Of a stretch of DNA of 64,000 nt, positions 26,201 through 36,279 are shown piece by piece. The stretch lies in contig NZ_NKHL01000118.1 of assembly GCF_002934685.1 (NCBI RefSeq), positions 1 through 64,000 on the forward strand. The letters run 5' to 3'. Under the pieces are notes generated by a model. That model was not told the origin of the DNA. It ran no database searches and saw only the letters and a list, made by a program, of their open reading frames with translations. Position numbers and translations under genes: made by a program. The stretch is from Pseudomonas bohemica. GTDB taxonomy: Bacteria; Pseudomonadota; Gammaproteobacteria; Pseudomonadales; Pseudomonadaceae. Within the stretch, counting starts at the first letter, position 1; each line of letters begins with the position of its first letter.

Positions 26201-26668
26201 CTACTCGATAGGCAGTTCTGTCGTGCGCTTGACCACGCTCATCGCGATGTTCGAGTGCGCTTCCTGGACATGGGGGCTTTGCAGCAGGTGATCGCGTAGA
26301 AATCGCTCATAACTGGCGATGTCCTGCACCACCACCTTGAGCATGAAGTCCATATCCCCGGCCATCGTGTAGCACTCCAGCACCTCGGGGTAGCCGATGA
26401 TCGCCTCCTCGAATTCGGCCAGATAACGCCGGCCGTGGCCAGACAGCTTCACATCCACGAACACCGTCATGGTCAGCCCGAGCTTTGCGGGGTTGAGCAG
26501 CGCGACTTTGCGTTCGATCACGCCTTCTTCTTCCAGCCGATTGATCCGGCGCCAGCAGGGCGACTGCGACAACTCGACCCTCTCGGCAATTTCCGCAGCC
26601 GAAAGGTCGGCATCGTGCTGCAACAGTCGAAGGATTTTGCGATCGATAGGACTCAGTTTGACCTGCAT
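26201..26668 (-). CDS. Lrp/AsnC-family transcriptional regulator
   Basis: A 155-residue regulator with an N-terminal helix-turn-helix (SPIDRKILRLLQHDADLSAAEIAERV, then SQSPCWRRINRLEEEGVI) and a RAM domain (MTVFVDVKLSG, ECYTMAGDMDFMLKVVV). ATG 26668 is chosen because MQVKLSPIDRKIL is the normal family start. It is divergent from the indolepyruvate oxidoreductase gene (224-base gap) and probably activates it in response to an amino acid, as Lrp-type regulators commonly do for neighbouring catabolic genes. Confidence 0.93.
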   Translation of the reverse strand: MQVKLSPIDRKILRLLQHDADLSAAEIAERVELSQSPCWRRINRLEEEGVIERKVALLNPAKLGLTMTVFVDVKLSGHGRRYLAEFEEAIIGYPEVLECYTMAGDMDFMLKVVVQDIASYERFLRDHLLQSPHVQEAHSNIAMSVVKRTTELPIE

Positions 26669-26867
26669 GAATTGACCCTTTTTTATTCTTGAAGTGGAAC
26701 AGGCATGCAGGATATGAGCAGATTTCGGCCAAATTAGAAAGAAAAAGCCTGCGCCGCACAGGCAGTATTGGCTCCGTGAGCGCCGGGTTGAACCGTCCCG
26801 GCGACCGAGCGGCAGGACCACGGCCCACAAGGCCTGCGAGGCCACTGCTCGCCACATTCAAAACGCA

Positions 26868-26880
26868 CTAATAAAAACAA
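26868..26880 (+). promoter_or_regulatory. Hfq/Crc CA-motif candidate before the indolepyruvate oxidoreductase gene
   Basis: CTAATAAAAACAA directly precedes the GGGAG ribosome site 12 bases before the start codon. It matches the AAnAAnAA pattern well. Confidence 0.6.
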
Positions 26881-26892
26881 GGGAGTGCCTGA

Positions 26893-29800
26893 ATGTCTTT
26901 GGCTGATATTCGTCTGGATGATAAGTACCGGCTCGCAACCGGCAATTTGTACCTGACCGGAACCCAGGCGCTGACCCGCTTGCCGATGCTGCAAAAACAG
27001 CGCGACGAGGCCCGCGGTCTGAACACTGCAGGTTTCATTTCCGGCTATCGTGGCTCGCCATTGGGCAATCTTGACAAGAGCCTGTGGGATGCCAAGGAAT
27101 ATCTTCAGGAAAACGCTATCCACTTCCAGCCCGGGGTCAACGAAGAGTTGGCGGCGACCGCGGTATGGGGCAGTCAGCAGGTCAACCTGTTTCCTCACGG
27201 CAAGTACGACGGCGTATTTGCGCTGTGGTACGGCAAGGGGCCGGGCGTCGACCGTTGCGGTGATGTTTTCAAGCACGGCAACTCGGCAGGCGTCGCGCAA
27301 CATGGCGGGGTGCTGATCCTCGCGGGTGACGACCATGGTTGCAAATCGTCGACCATCGCTCACCAGAGCGAACATGCCTTCATCGCCTCGATGATTCCCG
27401 TGCTCAATCCGAGCAACGTCCAGGAAATCCTCGATTACGGCATCATCGGTTGGGAATTGTCGCGTTACAGCGGTTGCTGGGTGGCGATGAAGACCATCGC
27501 CGAAAATGTCGATTCCTCAGCGGTGGTCGAAGTTGACCCGCTGAGAATCCAGACCCGAATCCCCGACGATTTCCAGCTGCCCGCCGACGGGTTGCACATT
27601 CGCTGGCCCGACCCGCCCCTGGCCCAGGAAGCGCGCCTCAACACCTACAAGATCTACGCCGCCCGTGCCTTTGCCCGGGCGAATAACCTGAACAAGGTGG
27701 TCATCGACTCGCCAAAGCCTCGCTTGGGCATCATTACCACCGGCAAGTCCTATCTCGACGTCCGTCAGGCTCTGGAAGAGCTGGGTATCGATGAACAGTT
27801 GTGCGCGTCGGTGGGCATTCGGGTGCTCAAGGTCGGCATGAGTTGGCCATTGGAACCGGTGTCGGTTCACGGTTTCGCCGAGGGACTCGACGAAATCCTG
27901 GTGGTGGAAGAAAAACGCAGCGTGATCGAAGACCAACTCACCGGCCAGCTGTATAACTGGCCGGTGGATCAGCGTCCGCGCGTTGTAGGTGAGTTCGACG
28001 AAGAGGGCCGCTCGTTGCTGCCCAATCTCGCGGAATTGACACCGGCCATGATCGCCCGCGTGATTGCCAAGCGTCTGGCCCCCATCTACAGCAGCTCGAA
28101 AATCGAAGCGCGCCTGCAATTTCTGCAGGATAAGGAAAAAGCCCTGGCGGCGCCGCTGTTCAATACCCAACGCACCCCGCATTTCTGCTCCGGCTGCCCG
28201 CATAACACCTCGACCAAAGTGCCGGAAGGCAGCCGCGCGCTGGCGGGTATCGGTTGCCACTACATGACTATCTGGATGGACCGGGAAACCGACACTTTCA
28301 CCCAGATGGGCGGCGAGGGCGTCACCTGGATTGGCCAGGCCCCGTTCACCGAAACGCCCCATGTGTTCCAGAACCTCGGCGATGGCACTTACTTTCACTC
28401 CGGGCATCTGGCGCTGCGTGCCGCGGTGGCCTCCAAGGTCAACATCACCTACAAGATCCTCTACAACGACGCCGTGGCGATGACCGGCGGACAGCCCATC
28501 GACGGCATCCTGCGGGTCGATCAGCTCAGCCGCCAGGTGTTCAACGAAGGCGTGCAGCGCATCGCACTGGTCTCGGACGATCCGGACAAATACCCGAGTC
28601 GTGAGCAGTTCGCGCCGATCACCACTTTCCATCACCGTCGCGATCTGGACAGCGTGCAGCGCGAACTGCGCGAGTTCAAAGGCGTGTCGGTGATCATCTA
28701 CGACCAGACCTGCGCCACCGAAAAGCGCCGTAGGCGCAAACGCGGCACCCTGCACGATCTGGACAAGCGCGCGATCATCAACCCCGCGGTGTGTGAAGGC
28801 TGCGGCGATTGCGGCGCGAAGTCCGGCTGTCTGTCGATTCTGCCCAAGGAAACCGCAGAAGGGCGCAAGCGTGAAATCGACCAGAGCGCCTGCAACAAGG
28901 ACTTCAGTTGTGTCGAGGGTTTCTGCCCAAGCTTCGTCACCGTCCACGGCGGCAAGCTGCGCAAGCCGCAATTGCCGAAACAGGCACAGGCGTTTGCCCA
29001 ACTGCCTGAGCCAACGCTGCCGAGCCTCGATCAACCGTTCAACATTCTGCTGCCGGGCGTCGGCGGGACAGGCGTCACCACGGTAGGCGCGATGCTGGGT
29101 TATGCGGCGAACCTGGAGGGCAAAGGCTGCAGCGTGCTGGATCAGGCCGGCCTGGCGCAGAAGTTCGGCCCGGTGGTCAGCCATATCCGCATCGCTGCGC
29201 GTCAGGAAGATTTGTTCGCGGTGCGAATTGCCGCCGGTGAAGCGCATCTGTTGCTCGGCTGCGATCTGCTGGTGTCCTCCGGTCCTGATGCGATCGCCAA
29301 GCTCAACAGCGCCAGGTCCCACGCGGTGGTGAACAGCCAGCAGACACCAACGGCGGAATTCACCCGCAACCCGGATGCTGACTTCCCGGCCGATGCCATG
29401 ATGCAAACCATTCGCGAAGCGGTCGGCACCGAGAAGACCCACTTTGTTCCTGCCACCGATCTTGCGACCAAATTGATGGGCGATAGCATCGCCAGCAACC
29501 TGTTCATGCTCGGTTATGCCTTCCAGATGGGCCTGATTCCGCTGACATCAGCAGCTATCGAAAAGGCCATCGAGCTTAACGGTGTGGCGGTCAATCTGAA
29601 TCAGCAGGCGTTCCTTTGGGGGCGTCGTGCGGCGTTTGATCTGCCTGCGGTCCAGGCTGCGGCCAATCCCGAGGCCGTCACTGTCGAGCCTCAGGCGCTG
29701 AGTCTCGAACAGCGTCTGGCCAACAACACCAGGACCCTCGGCGAGTACCAGAATCAGGCTTATGGCGAGCGGTATCTGGCGCTGGTCTGCAAGGTGCGCG

Positions 29801-30375
29801 ATGCCGAAAGTCGCCTGTTCTCCGGCGAGCCATTGGTGCTGACCGAAGCGGTGGCGTTCAACTACTTCAAGCTGCTGGCTTACAAAGACGAGTACGAAGT
29901 CGCACGGCTATACAGCAATGGTGAATTCACCCGTCAGTTGCAGGCGCAGTTCGAAGGCGATTACCGCCTGGAGTTTCATTTGGCGCCATCATGGCTCGCC
30001 AAGCGCGACCCCAATAGTGGCATCCCCCGCAAACGCAGTTTCGGTCCGTGGATGTTGAAGGCGTTCGACGTGCTGGCGAAGTTCAAATTCCTGCGCGGGA
30101 CGGCCTTCGACCCCTTCGGTCGCAGTCTGGAGCGCCGTCAGGAGCGTGAACTGATCGACAGCTATGTGGCGGATATCGAGCTGATTCTGACGCACTTGAA
30201 CGCAGCCAACCGCCATACGGCCTTGAGCCTGGCGCGCCTGCCGGAACGCATTCGCGGCTATGGTCACGTGAAGGAAAGCGCGATGAAGGCGGCGGCGCTG
30301 CAGGCCGCGCGGATGCGTCAGAGCCTGATCAGTGGGGAAGTGGAGTTGCCTAAGTTGTATGAGGTGGCTGCATAG
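26893..30375 (+). CDS. Indolepyruvate ferredoxin oxidoreductase (fused subunits)
   Basis: An 1160-residue single-chain 2-oxoacid:acceptor oxidoreductase. Its parts, in order, are a pyrimidine-binding domain (GFISGYRGSPLGNLD near residue 50), a TPP-binding core (HFCSGCPHNTS, GIGCHYM, MGGEGVTWIGQ), and a ferredoxin-like cysteine cluster (CEGCGDCGAKSGC at about 636, with further Cys to about 680). The gamma domain (LPGVGGTGVTTVGAMLGYAA near 718) follows, and a C-terminal extension ends the protein. It oxidatively decarboxylates indolepyruvate and related aryl-pyruvates to aryl-acetyl-CoA during aromatic amino-acid use. It is regulated by the divergent Lrp protein and probably by Hfq/Crc through the CA motif at its start. 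Confidence 0.94.
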   Translation: MSLADIRLDDKYRLATGNLYLTGTQALTRLPMLQKQRDEARGLNTAGFISGYRGSPLGNLDKSLWDAKEYLQENAIHFQPGVNEELAATAVWGSQQVNLFPHGKYDGVFALWYGKGPGVDRCGDVFKHGNSAGVAQHGGVLILAGDDHGCKSSTIAHQSEHAFIASMIPVLNPSNVQEILDYGIIGWELSRYSGCWVAMKTIAENVDSSAVVEVDPLRIQTRIPDDFQLPADGLHIRWPDPPLAQEARLNTYKIYAARAFARANNLNKVVIDSPKPRLGIITTGKSYLDVRQALEELGIDEQLCASVGIRVLKVGMSWPLEPVSVHGFAEGLDEILVVEEKRSVIEDQLTGQLYNWPVDQRPRVVGEFDEEGRSLLPNLAELTPAMIARVIAKRLAPIYSSSKIEARLQFLQDKEKALAAPLFNTQRTPHFCSGCPHNTSTKVPEGSRALAGIGCHYMTIWMDRETDTFTQMGGEGVTWIGQAPFTETPHVFQNLGDGTYFHSGHLALRAAVASKVNITYKILYNDAVAMTGGQPIDGILRVDQLSRQVFNEGVQRIALVSDDPDKYPSREQFAPITTFHHRRDLDSVQRELREFKGVSVIIYDQTCATEKRRRRKRGTLHDLDKRAIINPAVCEGCGDCGAKSGCLSILPKETAEGRKREIDQSACNKDFSCVEGFCPSFVTVHGGKLRKPQLPKQAQAFAQLPEPTLPSLDQPFNILLPGVGGTGVTTVGAMLGYAANLEGKGCSVLDQAGLAQKFGPVVSHIRIAARQEDLFAVRIAAGEAHLLLGCDLLVSSGPDAIAKLNSARSHAVVNSQQTPTAEFTRNPDADFPADAMMQTIREAVGTEKTHFVPATDLATKLMGDSIASNLFMLGYAFQMGLIPLTSAAIEKAIELNGVAVNLNQQAFLWGRRAAFDLPAVQAAANPEAVTVEPQALSLEQRLANNTRTLGEYQNQAYGERYLALVCKVRDAESRLFSGEPLVLTEAVAFNYFKLLAYKDEYEVARLYSNGEFTRQLQAQFEGDYRLEFHLAPSWLAKRDPNSGIPRKRSFGPWMLKAFDVLAKFKFLRGTAFDPFGRSLERRQERELIDSYVADIELILTHLNAANRHTALSLARLPERIRGYGHVKESAMKAAALQAARMRQSLISGEVELPKLYEVAA

Positions 30376-30431
30376 CCGACAAGAGATGCGCGTGAGGTGG
30401 GGCAGTCCTCGCGCGCGAACTGTTGAATGTA

Positions 30432-30517
30432 CAAGCGCGCTTGCCCGCGATGGCGATCGATCAGGCAATACTTTATTCCCTGATCTGCCGCCACCACCGG
30501 CAAGCGCGTTCTTACAG
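30432..30517. repeat. REP pair
   Basis: CAAGCGCGCTTGCCCGCGAT and CCGGCAAGCGCGTTCTTAC are inverted arms between the convergent oxidoreductase and liuD genes. Confidence 0.75.
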
Positions 30518-30519
30518 GT

Positions 30520-32484
30520 TTATTGCGGCGTAAGCTCCACCAACACCGTTCCTTCACTCACCATCTCGCCCTCTGCGCAGTACAGCGCTGAAACCGTCCC
30601 GCTCTGACTTGCGCGGATGCTGTGTTCCATTTTCATGGCCTCCAGCACCACCAGCGGCGCACCCGCATCGACCTGTTGTCCGACTTCTACCAATACCCGA
30701 ACGATGCTGCCATTCATGGGCGCGCTGAGTCCGCCCTGTTGCGTGTGGCTGGCCTCGACCGCGGCGATCGGATCGACGCGCTGGACGGCATGCAGTTCAC
30801 CCTGCCAGCGCAAGTACAGCGTGTCACCCTGTCGAATCGCCAGGCTATGGCGGCGTACGTCATCGTGCTGGAGGGTCAATTGCTCGCCGCGAAGCTGAAC
30901 CTGATCATTGGCCGCACCGCGCAACTGGACCTTGCGCGTCTCACCCCCACAGCTCAAATACACATCCACCTCGCTCGGCAGGCCCAGCCGCATCCCATTC
31001 GCTGTCGCCCAAGGGGAATGAGGATCATCGTCACGCCTGCTGTTCGACGTGCTCTGGCGGTATGCCTGCGCCGCCGCTTGCCAAAAGTCTTCGGACAGCC
31101 CTTGCGCAGCCGGCAGCAGGTCTGCCTGATAACGCGGGATGAAACCGGTATCCAGCTCGGCTTCGGCAAAAGCCGGGTGAGCAACGATCCGCCGCACAAA
31201 CCCAAGATTGGTGCGCAATCCGCCGACGGCGAACTCATCGAGCATGGCCAGCAAGCGCAGGCGCGCCTGTTCGCGATTCTCTCCCCAAGCGATCAGCTTG
31301 CCGAGCATTGGGTCGTAGAACGGCGATACTTCATCGCCTTCGGTCACGCCGCTGTCGACTCGCCGTCCCGGGCCGGGTGTCGATTCCCGATACACCTGCA
31401 GCGTGCCGGTGGCAGGCAGAAAATCATTGACCGGATCCTCGGCATACAGCCGCACCTCGATCGCGTGGCCGTTCAACGGCACCTGCTCCTGGGTGATCGG
31501 CAGCGGCGCGCCCTGGGCGACGCGAATCTGCCAGGCGACCAGATCCAGGCCAGTGATGGCCTCCGTAACCGGATGTTCGACCTGCAGGCGCGTGTTCATT
31601 TCCATGAAGAAAAACTCGCCACGGGCATCGAGCAAAAATTCCACCGTCCCGGCCCCCACATAGCCGATGGTCTGGGCCGCACGCACTGCGGCTTCACCCA
31701 TGGCGCGGCGCAGTTCGGCGCTCAAACCGGGAGCGGGGGCCTCTTCGACGACTTTCTGGTGACGGCGCTGGATCGAGCAGTCACGCTCGTTGAGGTACAG
31801 GCAGTGGCCGTGTTGGTCGGCGAACACCTGGATTTCCACATGACGGGGCTTGAGGACATATTTCTCGACCAGCATCCGCGAATCACCGAACGACGATCGC
31901 GCTTCACGCTGCGCCGAGGCCAGCGCTTCGGCCAGGTCTTCCTCGCGCTCCACGACCTTCATGCCCTTGCCGCCGCCACCGGCGGTGGCCTTGAGCAGCA
32001 CCGGGTAGCCGATGCGCGCGGCGGCCTCTCTGAAGGTCGCGGCGTCCTGAGCCTCGCCGTGGTAACCGGGCACCAGTGGCACGCCGGCAGTTTCCATCAA
32101 CGATTTGGCCGCCGACTTGCTGCCCATGGCGTCGATGGCGGAAGCGGGCGGGCCGAGGAAAACCAGGCCTGCCTGCTCCACTGCGCGCGCGAAGGCCGCA
32201 TTTTCCGAGAGAAAGCCATAGCCCGGGTGGATCGCCTGGGCGCTGCTGCTTTTGGCCGCGGCGATCAGCTTGTCGATCTGTAGGTAGCTGTCTGCGGCCT
32301 TGCTGCCCCCCAGATCCACCGCGATATCCGCTTCGCGCACGTGCCGGGCATTGCGATCGGTGGCGCTGTGCACCGCGACCGTGGTCAGCCCCATTGCCTT
32401 GGCGGTGCGCATGACGCGACAGGCAATCTCACCGCGATTGGCGACCAGTATGGAGGTCAGGGCAGGGTTGTTCGAGCCGCTCAT
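30520..32484 (-). CDS. liuD: Methylcrotonyl-CoA carboxylase, biotin-carrying alpha subunit
   Basis: A 654-residue protein with a biotin carboxylase domain (ILVANRGEIACRVMRTAKAMG, the ATP-grasp GGGGKGMKV, the ERDCSIQRRHQK and EMNTRLQVEHPVTE segments), a linker, and a C-terminal biotinyl domain with EAMKMEHS; the biotin lysine is K618. With LiuB it carboxylates 3-methylcrotonyl-CoA in leucine breakdown. It is the last gene of the liuA-B-C-D string, and its ATG shares one base with the liuC stop (TGATG). A CA motif lies 16 bases before the start codon, inside the liuC end. Confidence 0.95.
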   Translation of the reverse strand: MSGSNNPALTSILVANRGEIACRVMRTAKAMGLTTVAVHSATDRNARHVREADIAVDLGGSKAADSYLQIDKLIAAAKSSSAQAIHPGYGFLSENAAFARAVEQAGLVFLGPPASAIDAMGSKSAAKSLMETAGVPLVPGYHGEAQDAATFREAAARIGYPVLLKATAGGGGKGMKVVEREEDLAEALASAQREARSSFGDSRMLVEKYVLKPRHVEIQVFADQHGHCLYLNERDCSIQRRHQKVVEEAPAPGLSAELRRAMGEAAVRAAQTIGYVGAGTVEFLLDARGEFFFMEMNTRLQVEHPVTEAITGLDLVAWQIRVAQGAPLPITQEQVPLNGHAIEVRLYAEDPVNDFLPATGTLQVYRESTPGPGRRVDSGVTEGDEVSPFYDPMLGKLIAWGENREQARLRLLAMLDEFAVGGLRTNLGFVRRIVAHPAFAEAELDTGFIPRYQADLLPAAQGLSEDFWQAAAQAYRQSTSNSRRDDDPHSPWATANGMRLGLPSEVDVYLSCGGETRKVQLRGAANDQVQLRGEQLTLQHDDVRRHSLAIRQGDTLYLRWQGELHAVQRVDPIAAVEASHTQQGGLSAPMNGSIVRVLVEVGQQVDAGAPLVVLEAMKMEHSIRASQSGTVSALYCAEGEMVSEGTVLVELTPQ

Positions 32485-33308
32485 CAGCGTGTTTCTCCAC
32501 TGTTGTTATTGTTGTTGGCGTCACGCCAGCTAGGCTCGCGCTTATGCAGAAACGCGCGCAAACCTTCCTGGCCTTCAGGGCTGACACGGATGCGGGCAAT
32601 CGCGTTTTCACAGTAGTGGCGCAGGTCCGGGTTGAGTTCTCCGTGGCCGACCTCGCGCAGCAGATCCTTGCTGACGCGCATGGCCTGCGGGCTGTTGAGC
32701 AACAGATTGGCGACCCACTGCTGCACCTGCTGTTCGAGTTCAGCAGCGGGGCAGGACTCGGCGAGAAGGCCGATTTCCCGGGCGCGCAAGCCGTCGAAGC
32801 GTTCAGCGGTCAAGGCATAACGCCGCGCATGGCGTTCACCGATCGCTTGCACCACGAACGGACTGATTACCGCCGGCGCCAGGCCTATCTTGACCTCCGA
32901 GAGGCAGAACTGCGCGTCGTCGGTGCCGATGGCCATGTCACAGCAACTGATCAGGCCCAGCGCGCCGCCATAGGCCGCGCCTTGTACCACCGCCAGAGAC
33001 GGCAAGTTCAGCTTGGCAAGGTTGTACATCAGCTCGCCCAGTTCCCGAGCGTCGCCCAGGTTGGTGTCGTAGTCCAGATTGGCGGACTCCTGCATCCAGG
33101 CCAAGTCGGCCCCGGCGCTGAAATGCCGCCCTCGCGCACGCAGTAGCAGGAAGCGCAGGCTGCTGTCGTTGTGGATGCGCTCCAGCGCGATGATCAGTTC
33201 GCGAATCATCTGCGCGTTGAAGGCGTTGTTCTTGTCGGGACGATTGAGCCAGAGCGTGGCGAAGCCCCGTGGGTCGTGCTCTAGCTCGATGGTGTCGAAA
33301 TCGCTCAT
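32484..33308 (-). CDS. liuC: Methylglutaconyl-CoA hydratase
   Basis: A 274-residue crotonase-family protein. It has RGRHFSAGADLAWM and the oxyanion-hole segment VQGAAYGGALGLISCCDMAIG, then FCLSEVKIGLAPAVISPFV, where the Glu is the likely general base. The usual first glutamate of hydratases (GGGCE) is A-L-G here, as in AUH-type methylglutaconyl-CoA hydratases. ATG 33308 with GAGGA six bases upstream is preferred to the GTG that overlaps the liuB stop. The C-terminus contains five asparagines, whose codons form the CA motif before liuD. Confidence 0.92.
   Translation of the reverse strand: MSDFDTIELEHDPRGFATLWLNRPDKNNAFNAQMIRELIIALERIHNDSSLRFLLLRARGRHFSAGADLAWMQESANLDYDTNLGDARELGELMYNLAKLNLPSLAVVQGAAYGGALGLISCCDMAIGTDDAQFCLSEVKIGLAPAVISPFVVQAIGERHARRYALTAERFDGLRAREIGLLAESCPAAELEQQVQQWVANLLLNSPQAMRVSKDLLREVGHGELNPDLRHYCENAIARIRVSPEGQEGLRAFLHKREPSWRDANNNNNSGETR
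32501..32518 (-). promoter_or_regulatory. Hfq/Crc CA-motif candidate before liuD (within liuC)
   Basis: On the minus strand CCAACAACAATAACAACA ends 16 bases before the liuD ATG. It contains consecutive AAC/AAT triplets and encodes the N-rich end of LiuC, so the site is overlaid on coding sequence. Confidence 0.6.
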
Positions 33309-33322
33309 GTCCAGTCCTCGGG

Positions 33323-34930
33323 TCACATCCGGAACACGCCGAAGCGGGTCGGTTCGATGGGGGCGTTGAGCGCGGCGCTGATCGCCAGCGCCAGAATCTC
33401 GCGGGTTTGCGCCGGATCGATCACGCCGTCATCCCACAGTCGGGCGCTGGAATAGTAGGGGTGACCCTGACGCTCGTATTGGTCGAGTATCGGCTGCTTG
33501 AGCTCGGCTTCCTGTTCGACGCTGAAGTTCTGGCCGCTGCGTTCGGCCTGTTCACGCTTGACCTGCGCCAATACCCCTGCCGCCTGTTCGCCGCCCATCA
33601 CACCGATGCGCGCATTGGGCCACATCCACAGGAAGCGCGGGTCGTAGGCGCGTCCGCACATGCCGTAGTTACCGGCTCCAAAGCTGCCACCGATGATCAC
33701 CGTGAACTTCGGCACCTTGGCGCAGGCAACGGCTGTCACCAGTTTGGCGCCGTGCTTGGCGATGCCGCCAGCCTCGTATTTCTGACCGACCATGAAGCCG
33801 GTGATGTTCTGCAGGAACAGCAGCGGAATACCACGCTGGCAAGCCAGTTCAATGAAATGGGCGCCTTTCTGTGCGGCTTCGGCGAACAGAATGCCGTTAT
33901 TGGCCAGGATCGCGATCGGATAGCCATTCAGATGAGCGAAACCGCACACCAGCGTGGTGCCGAACAGCGCCTTGAATTCATCGAACACCGAACCATCGAC
34001 CAGTCGCGCGATGACCTCGCGTACATCGAATGGCTGCTTGGGATCGGCGGAAATCACGCCATACAGTTCATCGCTGGCATACAGCGGGGCTGTTGGTGCG
34101 CGCAGCTGAAGCTCGCCCTGCTTGCGCCAGTTGAGATTGGCGATGCTGCGACGCGCCAGTTCCAGCGCGTGTTCGTCGCTGTCGGCGTAGTGGTCAGCGA
34201 CCCCGGAAACCTTGCAGTGCACATCGGCGCCGCCCAGGTCCTCGGCGCTGACCACCTCACCAGTCGCGGCCTTTACCAGCGGCGGGCCCGCAAGGAAAAT
34301 CGTCGCCTGTTGACGGACCATGATGGCTTCGTCGGCCATGGCTGGCACGTAGGCCCCGCCTGCGGTGCACGAGCCCATGACCACGGCGATCTGCGGGATG
34401 CCCTGGGCGCTCATGTTGGCCTGGTTGAAGAAAATCCGACCGAAATGCTCGCGGTCCGGAAACACCTCGTCCTGGCGTGGCAGGTTGGCGCCGCCCGAAT
34501 CCACCAGATAAATACACGGCAGGCGATTCTGTTGCGCAATGGTTTGAGCACGCAGGTGCTTCTTGACCGTCAGCGGGTAGTACGAGCCACCTTTGACCGT
34601 GGCATCGTTGGCAATGACCATGCACTCGACACCTTCCACGCAGCCGATGCCAGCGATGACACCGGCGGCCGGAACATCTTCGCCATACACGTCGTGGGCA
34701 GCCAGCTGGCTGATTTCGAGGAACGGCGAACCGATATCGAGCAGGCCGTTGATGCGCTCACGAGGCAACAACTTACCTCGTGAGGTGTGGCGCTCCTGAG
34801 CCTTGGGGCCGCCGCCCTGGTGGACCTGAGCGAGGAGGGTGCGCAAATCGTCAACCTGCTTGCGCAACGCTTCGCGGTTGGCCAGAAACTCCGCCGAACG
34901 CGGATTGAGCTGGGTTTTCAGAATGGTCAT
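33323..34930 (-). CDS. liuB: Methylcrotonyl-CoA carboxylase, carboxyltransferase beta subunit
   Basis: A 535-residue carboxyltransferase. The acyl-CoA side is typical ([52 protein letters not shown] broken across the fold). The carboxybiotin side contains [19 protein letters not shown] and [38 protein letters not shown]. The length and signatures are those of MCC beta rather than of propionyl-CoA carboxylase. It partners LiuD in leucine and isovalerate breakdown. It lies 126 bases downstream of liuA and 14 bases upstream of liuC in the same operon. Confidence 0.95.
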   Translation of the reverse strand: MTILKTQLNPRSAEFLANREALRKQVDDLRTLLAQVHQGGGPKAQERHTSRGKLLPRERINGLLDIGSPFLEISQLAAHDVYGEDVPAAGVIAGIGCVEGVECMVIANDATVKGGSYYPLTVKKHLRAQTIAQQNRLPCIYLVDSGGANLPRQDEVFPDREHFGRIFFNQANMSAQGIPQIAVVMGSCTAGGAYVPAMADEAIMVRQQATIFLAGPPLVKAATGEVVSAEDLGGADVHCKVSGVADHYADSDEHALELARRSIANLNWRKQGELQLRAPTAPLYASDELYGVISADPKQPFDVREVIARLVDGSVFDEFKALFGTTLVCGFAHLNGYPIAILANNGILFAEAAQKGAHFIELACQRGIPLLFLQNITGFMVGQKYEAGGIAKHGAKLVTAVACAKVPKFTVIIGGSFGAGNYGMCGRAYDPRFLWMWPNARIGVMGGEQAAGVLAQVKREQAERSGQNFSVEQEAELKQPILDQYERQGHPYYSSARLWDDGVIDPAQTREILALAISAALNAPIEPTRFGVFRM

Positions 34931-35056
34931 GTGGGCCTTACTCCGTCAGGAGTCATTGAACCTAAATGGCGACTCGCGCAAATGCTCTTGCTTGCAGCTC
35001 GCCGCTCGAAACTGGGTGCTGCTTCACGCAGCTTGCCGTTCGAAACTCGCGCTGTT

Positions 35057-36220
35057 TCACCGCGTCTCGTTGAACAACTCGCGCCCAATCAGCATGCGAC
35101 GAATCTCGCTGGTCCCGGCGCCGATCTCGTACAGCTTGGCGTCGCGCAGCAGGCGGCCTGCGGGGAATTCGTTGATGTAGCCGTTGCCGCCAAGAATCTG
35201 GATGGTATCCAGGGCCATCTGGGTCGCGCGCTCGGCGCTGTAGAGAATCACCCCCGCAGCGTCCTTGCGCGTGGTTTCACCGCGTTCACAGGCCTGCGCC
35301 ACTGCATACAGGTAGGCGCGGCTGGCGTTGAGCTGGGTGTACATGTCGGCGACCTTGCCCTGGATCAGCTGGAACTCGCCGATGCTTTGGCCGAACTGCT
35401 TGCGGTCGTGGATGTAAGGCAATGCGACGTCCATGCAGGCCTGCATGATCCCGGTGGGGCCGCCGGAGAGCACGACGCGTTCGTAGTCCAGCCCGCTCAT
35501 CAGCACCTTGACGCCGCCATTCAGCGAGCCGAGCAGGTTTTCTTCAGGGACTTCCACGTCGTCGAAGAACAGCTCGCAGGTGTTCGAGCCGCGCATGCCC
35601 AATTTGTCGAACTTGTTGCTGCGCGAAAATCCTTTCCAGTCGCGCTCGACGATGAACGCGCTGATGCCGTGTGGGCCTTTTTCCAGGTCGGTCTTGGCGT
35701 AAATCACGTAGGTGTTGGCGTCGGGGCCGTTGGTGATCCAGGTCTTGCTGCCATTGAGCACGTAGCGGTCACCGCGTTTGTCGGCACGCAGCTTCATGGA
35801 CACTACATCGGAGCCGGCGTTTGGCTCGCTCATCGCCAGCGCGCCGACGTGTTCGCCGCTGATCAGTTTGGGCAGGTAGCGGGCTTTCTGTTCCGGGTTG
35901 CCATTGCGGTTGATCTGGTTGACGCACAAATTGGAATGCGCGCCGTAGGACAAGGCCACAGACGCCGAGCCACGACTGATCTCCTCCATTGCCACCACAT
36001 GCGCGAGATAGCCAAGACCCGCGCCGCCGTATTGCTCGTCCACTGTGATGCCGAGCAAACCCATTTCCCCAAACTTGCGCCACATGTCGGCGGGAAACAG
36101 ATTGTCCTTGTCGATCTGTGCAGCACGTGGCGTCAACTCGGCGGCCACGAACGCCTGCACTTGATCGCGCAGCATATCAATGGTCTCGCCGAGGCCGAAA
36201 TTGAGTGTGGGGTAGTTCAT
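35057..36220 (-). CDS. liuA: Isovaleryl-CoA dehydrogenase
   Basis: A 387-residue acyl-CoA dehydrogenase. The FAD/substrate segments are [31 protein letters not shown] and [22 protein letters not shown]. The catalytic glutamate in the [12 protein letters not shown] segment of helix G is the position peculiar to isovaleryl-CoA dehydrogenases. The C-terminal [19 protein letters not shown] is the family end. It converts isovaleryl-CoA to 3-methylcrotonyl-CoA, using ETF as acceptor. It starts the liuABCD operon behind a LiuR box (36280-36295) and a CA motif touching its ribosome site. Confidence 0.95.
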   Translation of the reverse strand: MNYPTLNFGLGETIDMLRDQVQAFVAAELTPRAAQIDKDNLFPADMWRKFGEMGLLGITVDEQYGGAGLGYLAHVVAMEEISRGSASVALSYGAHSNLCVNQINRNGNPEQKARYLPKLISGEHVGALAMSEPNAGSDVVSMKLRADKRGDRYVLNGSKTWITNGPDANTYVIYAKTDLEKGPHGISAFIVERDWKGFSRSNKFDKLGMRGSNTCELFFDDVEVPEENLLGSLNGGVKVLMSGLDYERVVLSGGPTGIMQACMDVALPYIHDRKQFGQSIGEFQLIQGKVADMYTQLNASRAYLYAVAQACERGETTRKDAAGVILYSAERATQMALDTIQILGGNGYINEFPAGRLLRDAKLYEIGAGTSEIRRMLIGRELFNETR

Positions 36221-36233
36221 GAGACTGCGTTCC

Positions 36234-36247
36234 CTTGTTGTTTTTGG
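36234..36247 (-). promoter_or_regulatory. Hfq/Crc CA-motif candidate before liuA
   Basis: On the minus strand CCAAAAACAACAAG runs into the AAGGGAA ribosome site and ends 13 bases before the liuA ATG, where Hfq/Crc binding would block initiation. Confidence 0.6.
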
Positions 36248-36279
36248 AGGGCTGGCTAAGGGTAATAATCTGTATCACC

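Noticed and set aside
27517-29442. 641-codon minus-strand frame within the indolepyruvate oxidoreductase gene.
   Set aside because: Antisense to a clearly recognised enzyme with all its motifs; no ribosome site or family resemblance.
30622-36259. Several long plus-strand frames opposite the liu genes (30622-32283, 33269-34783, 34787-36259).
   Set aside because: All are antisense to well-supported liu enzymes and carry no domain.
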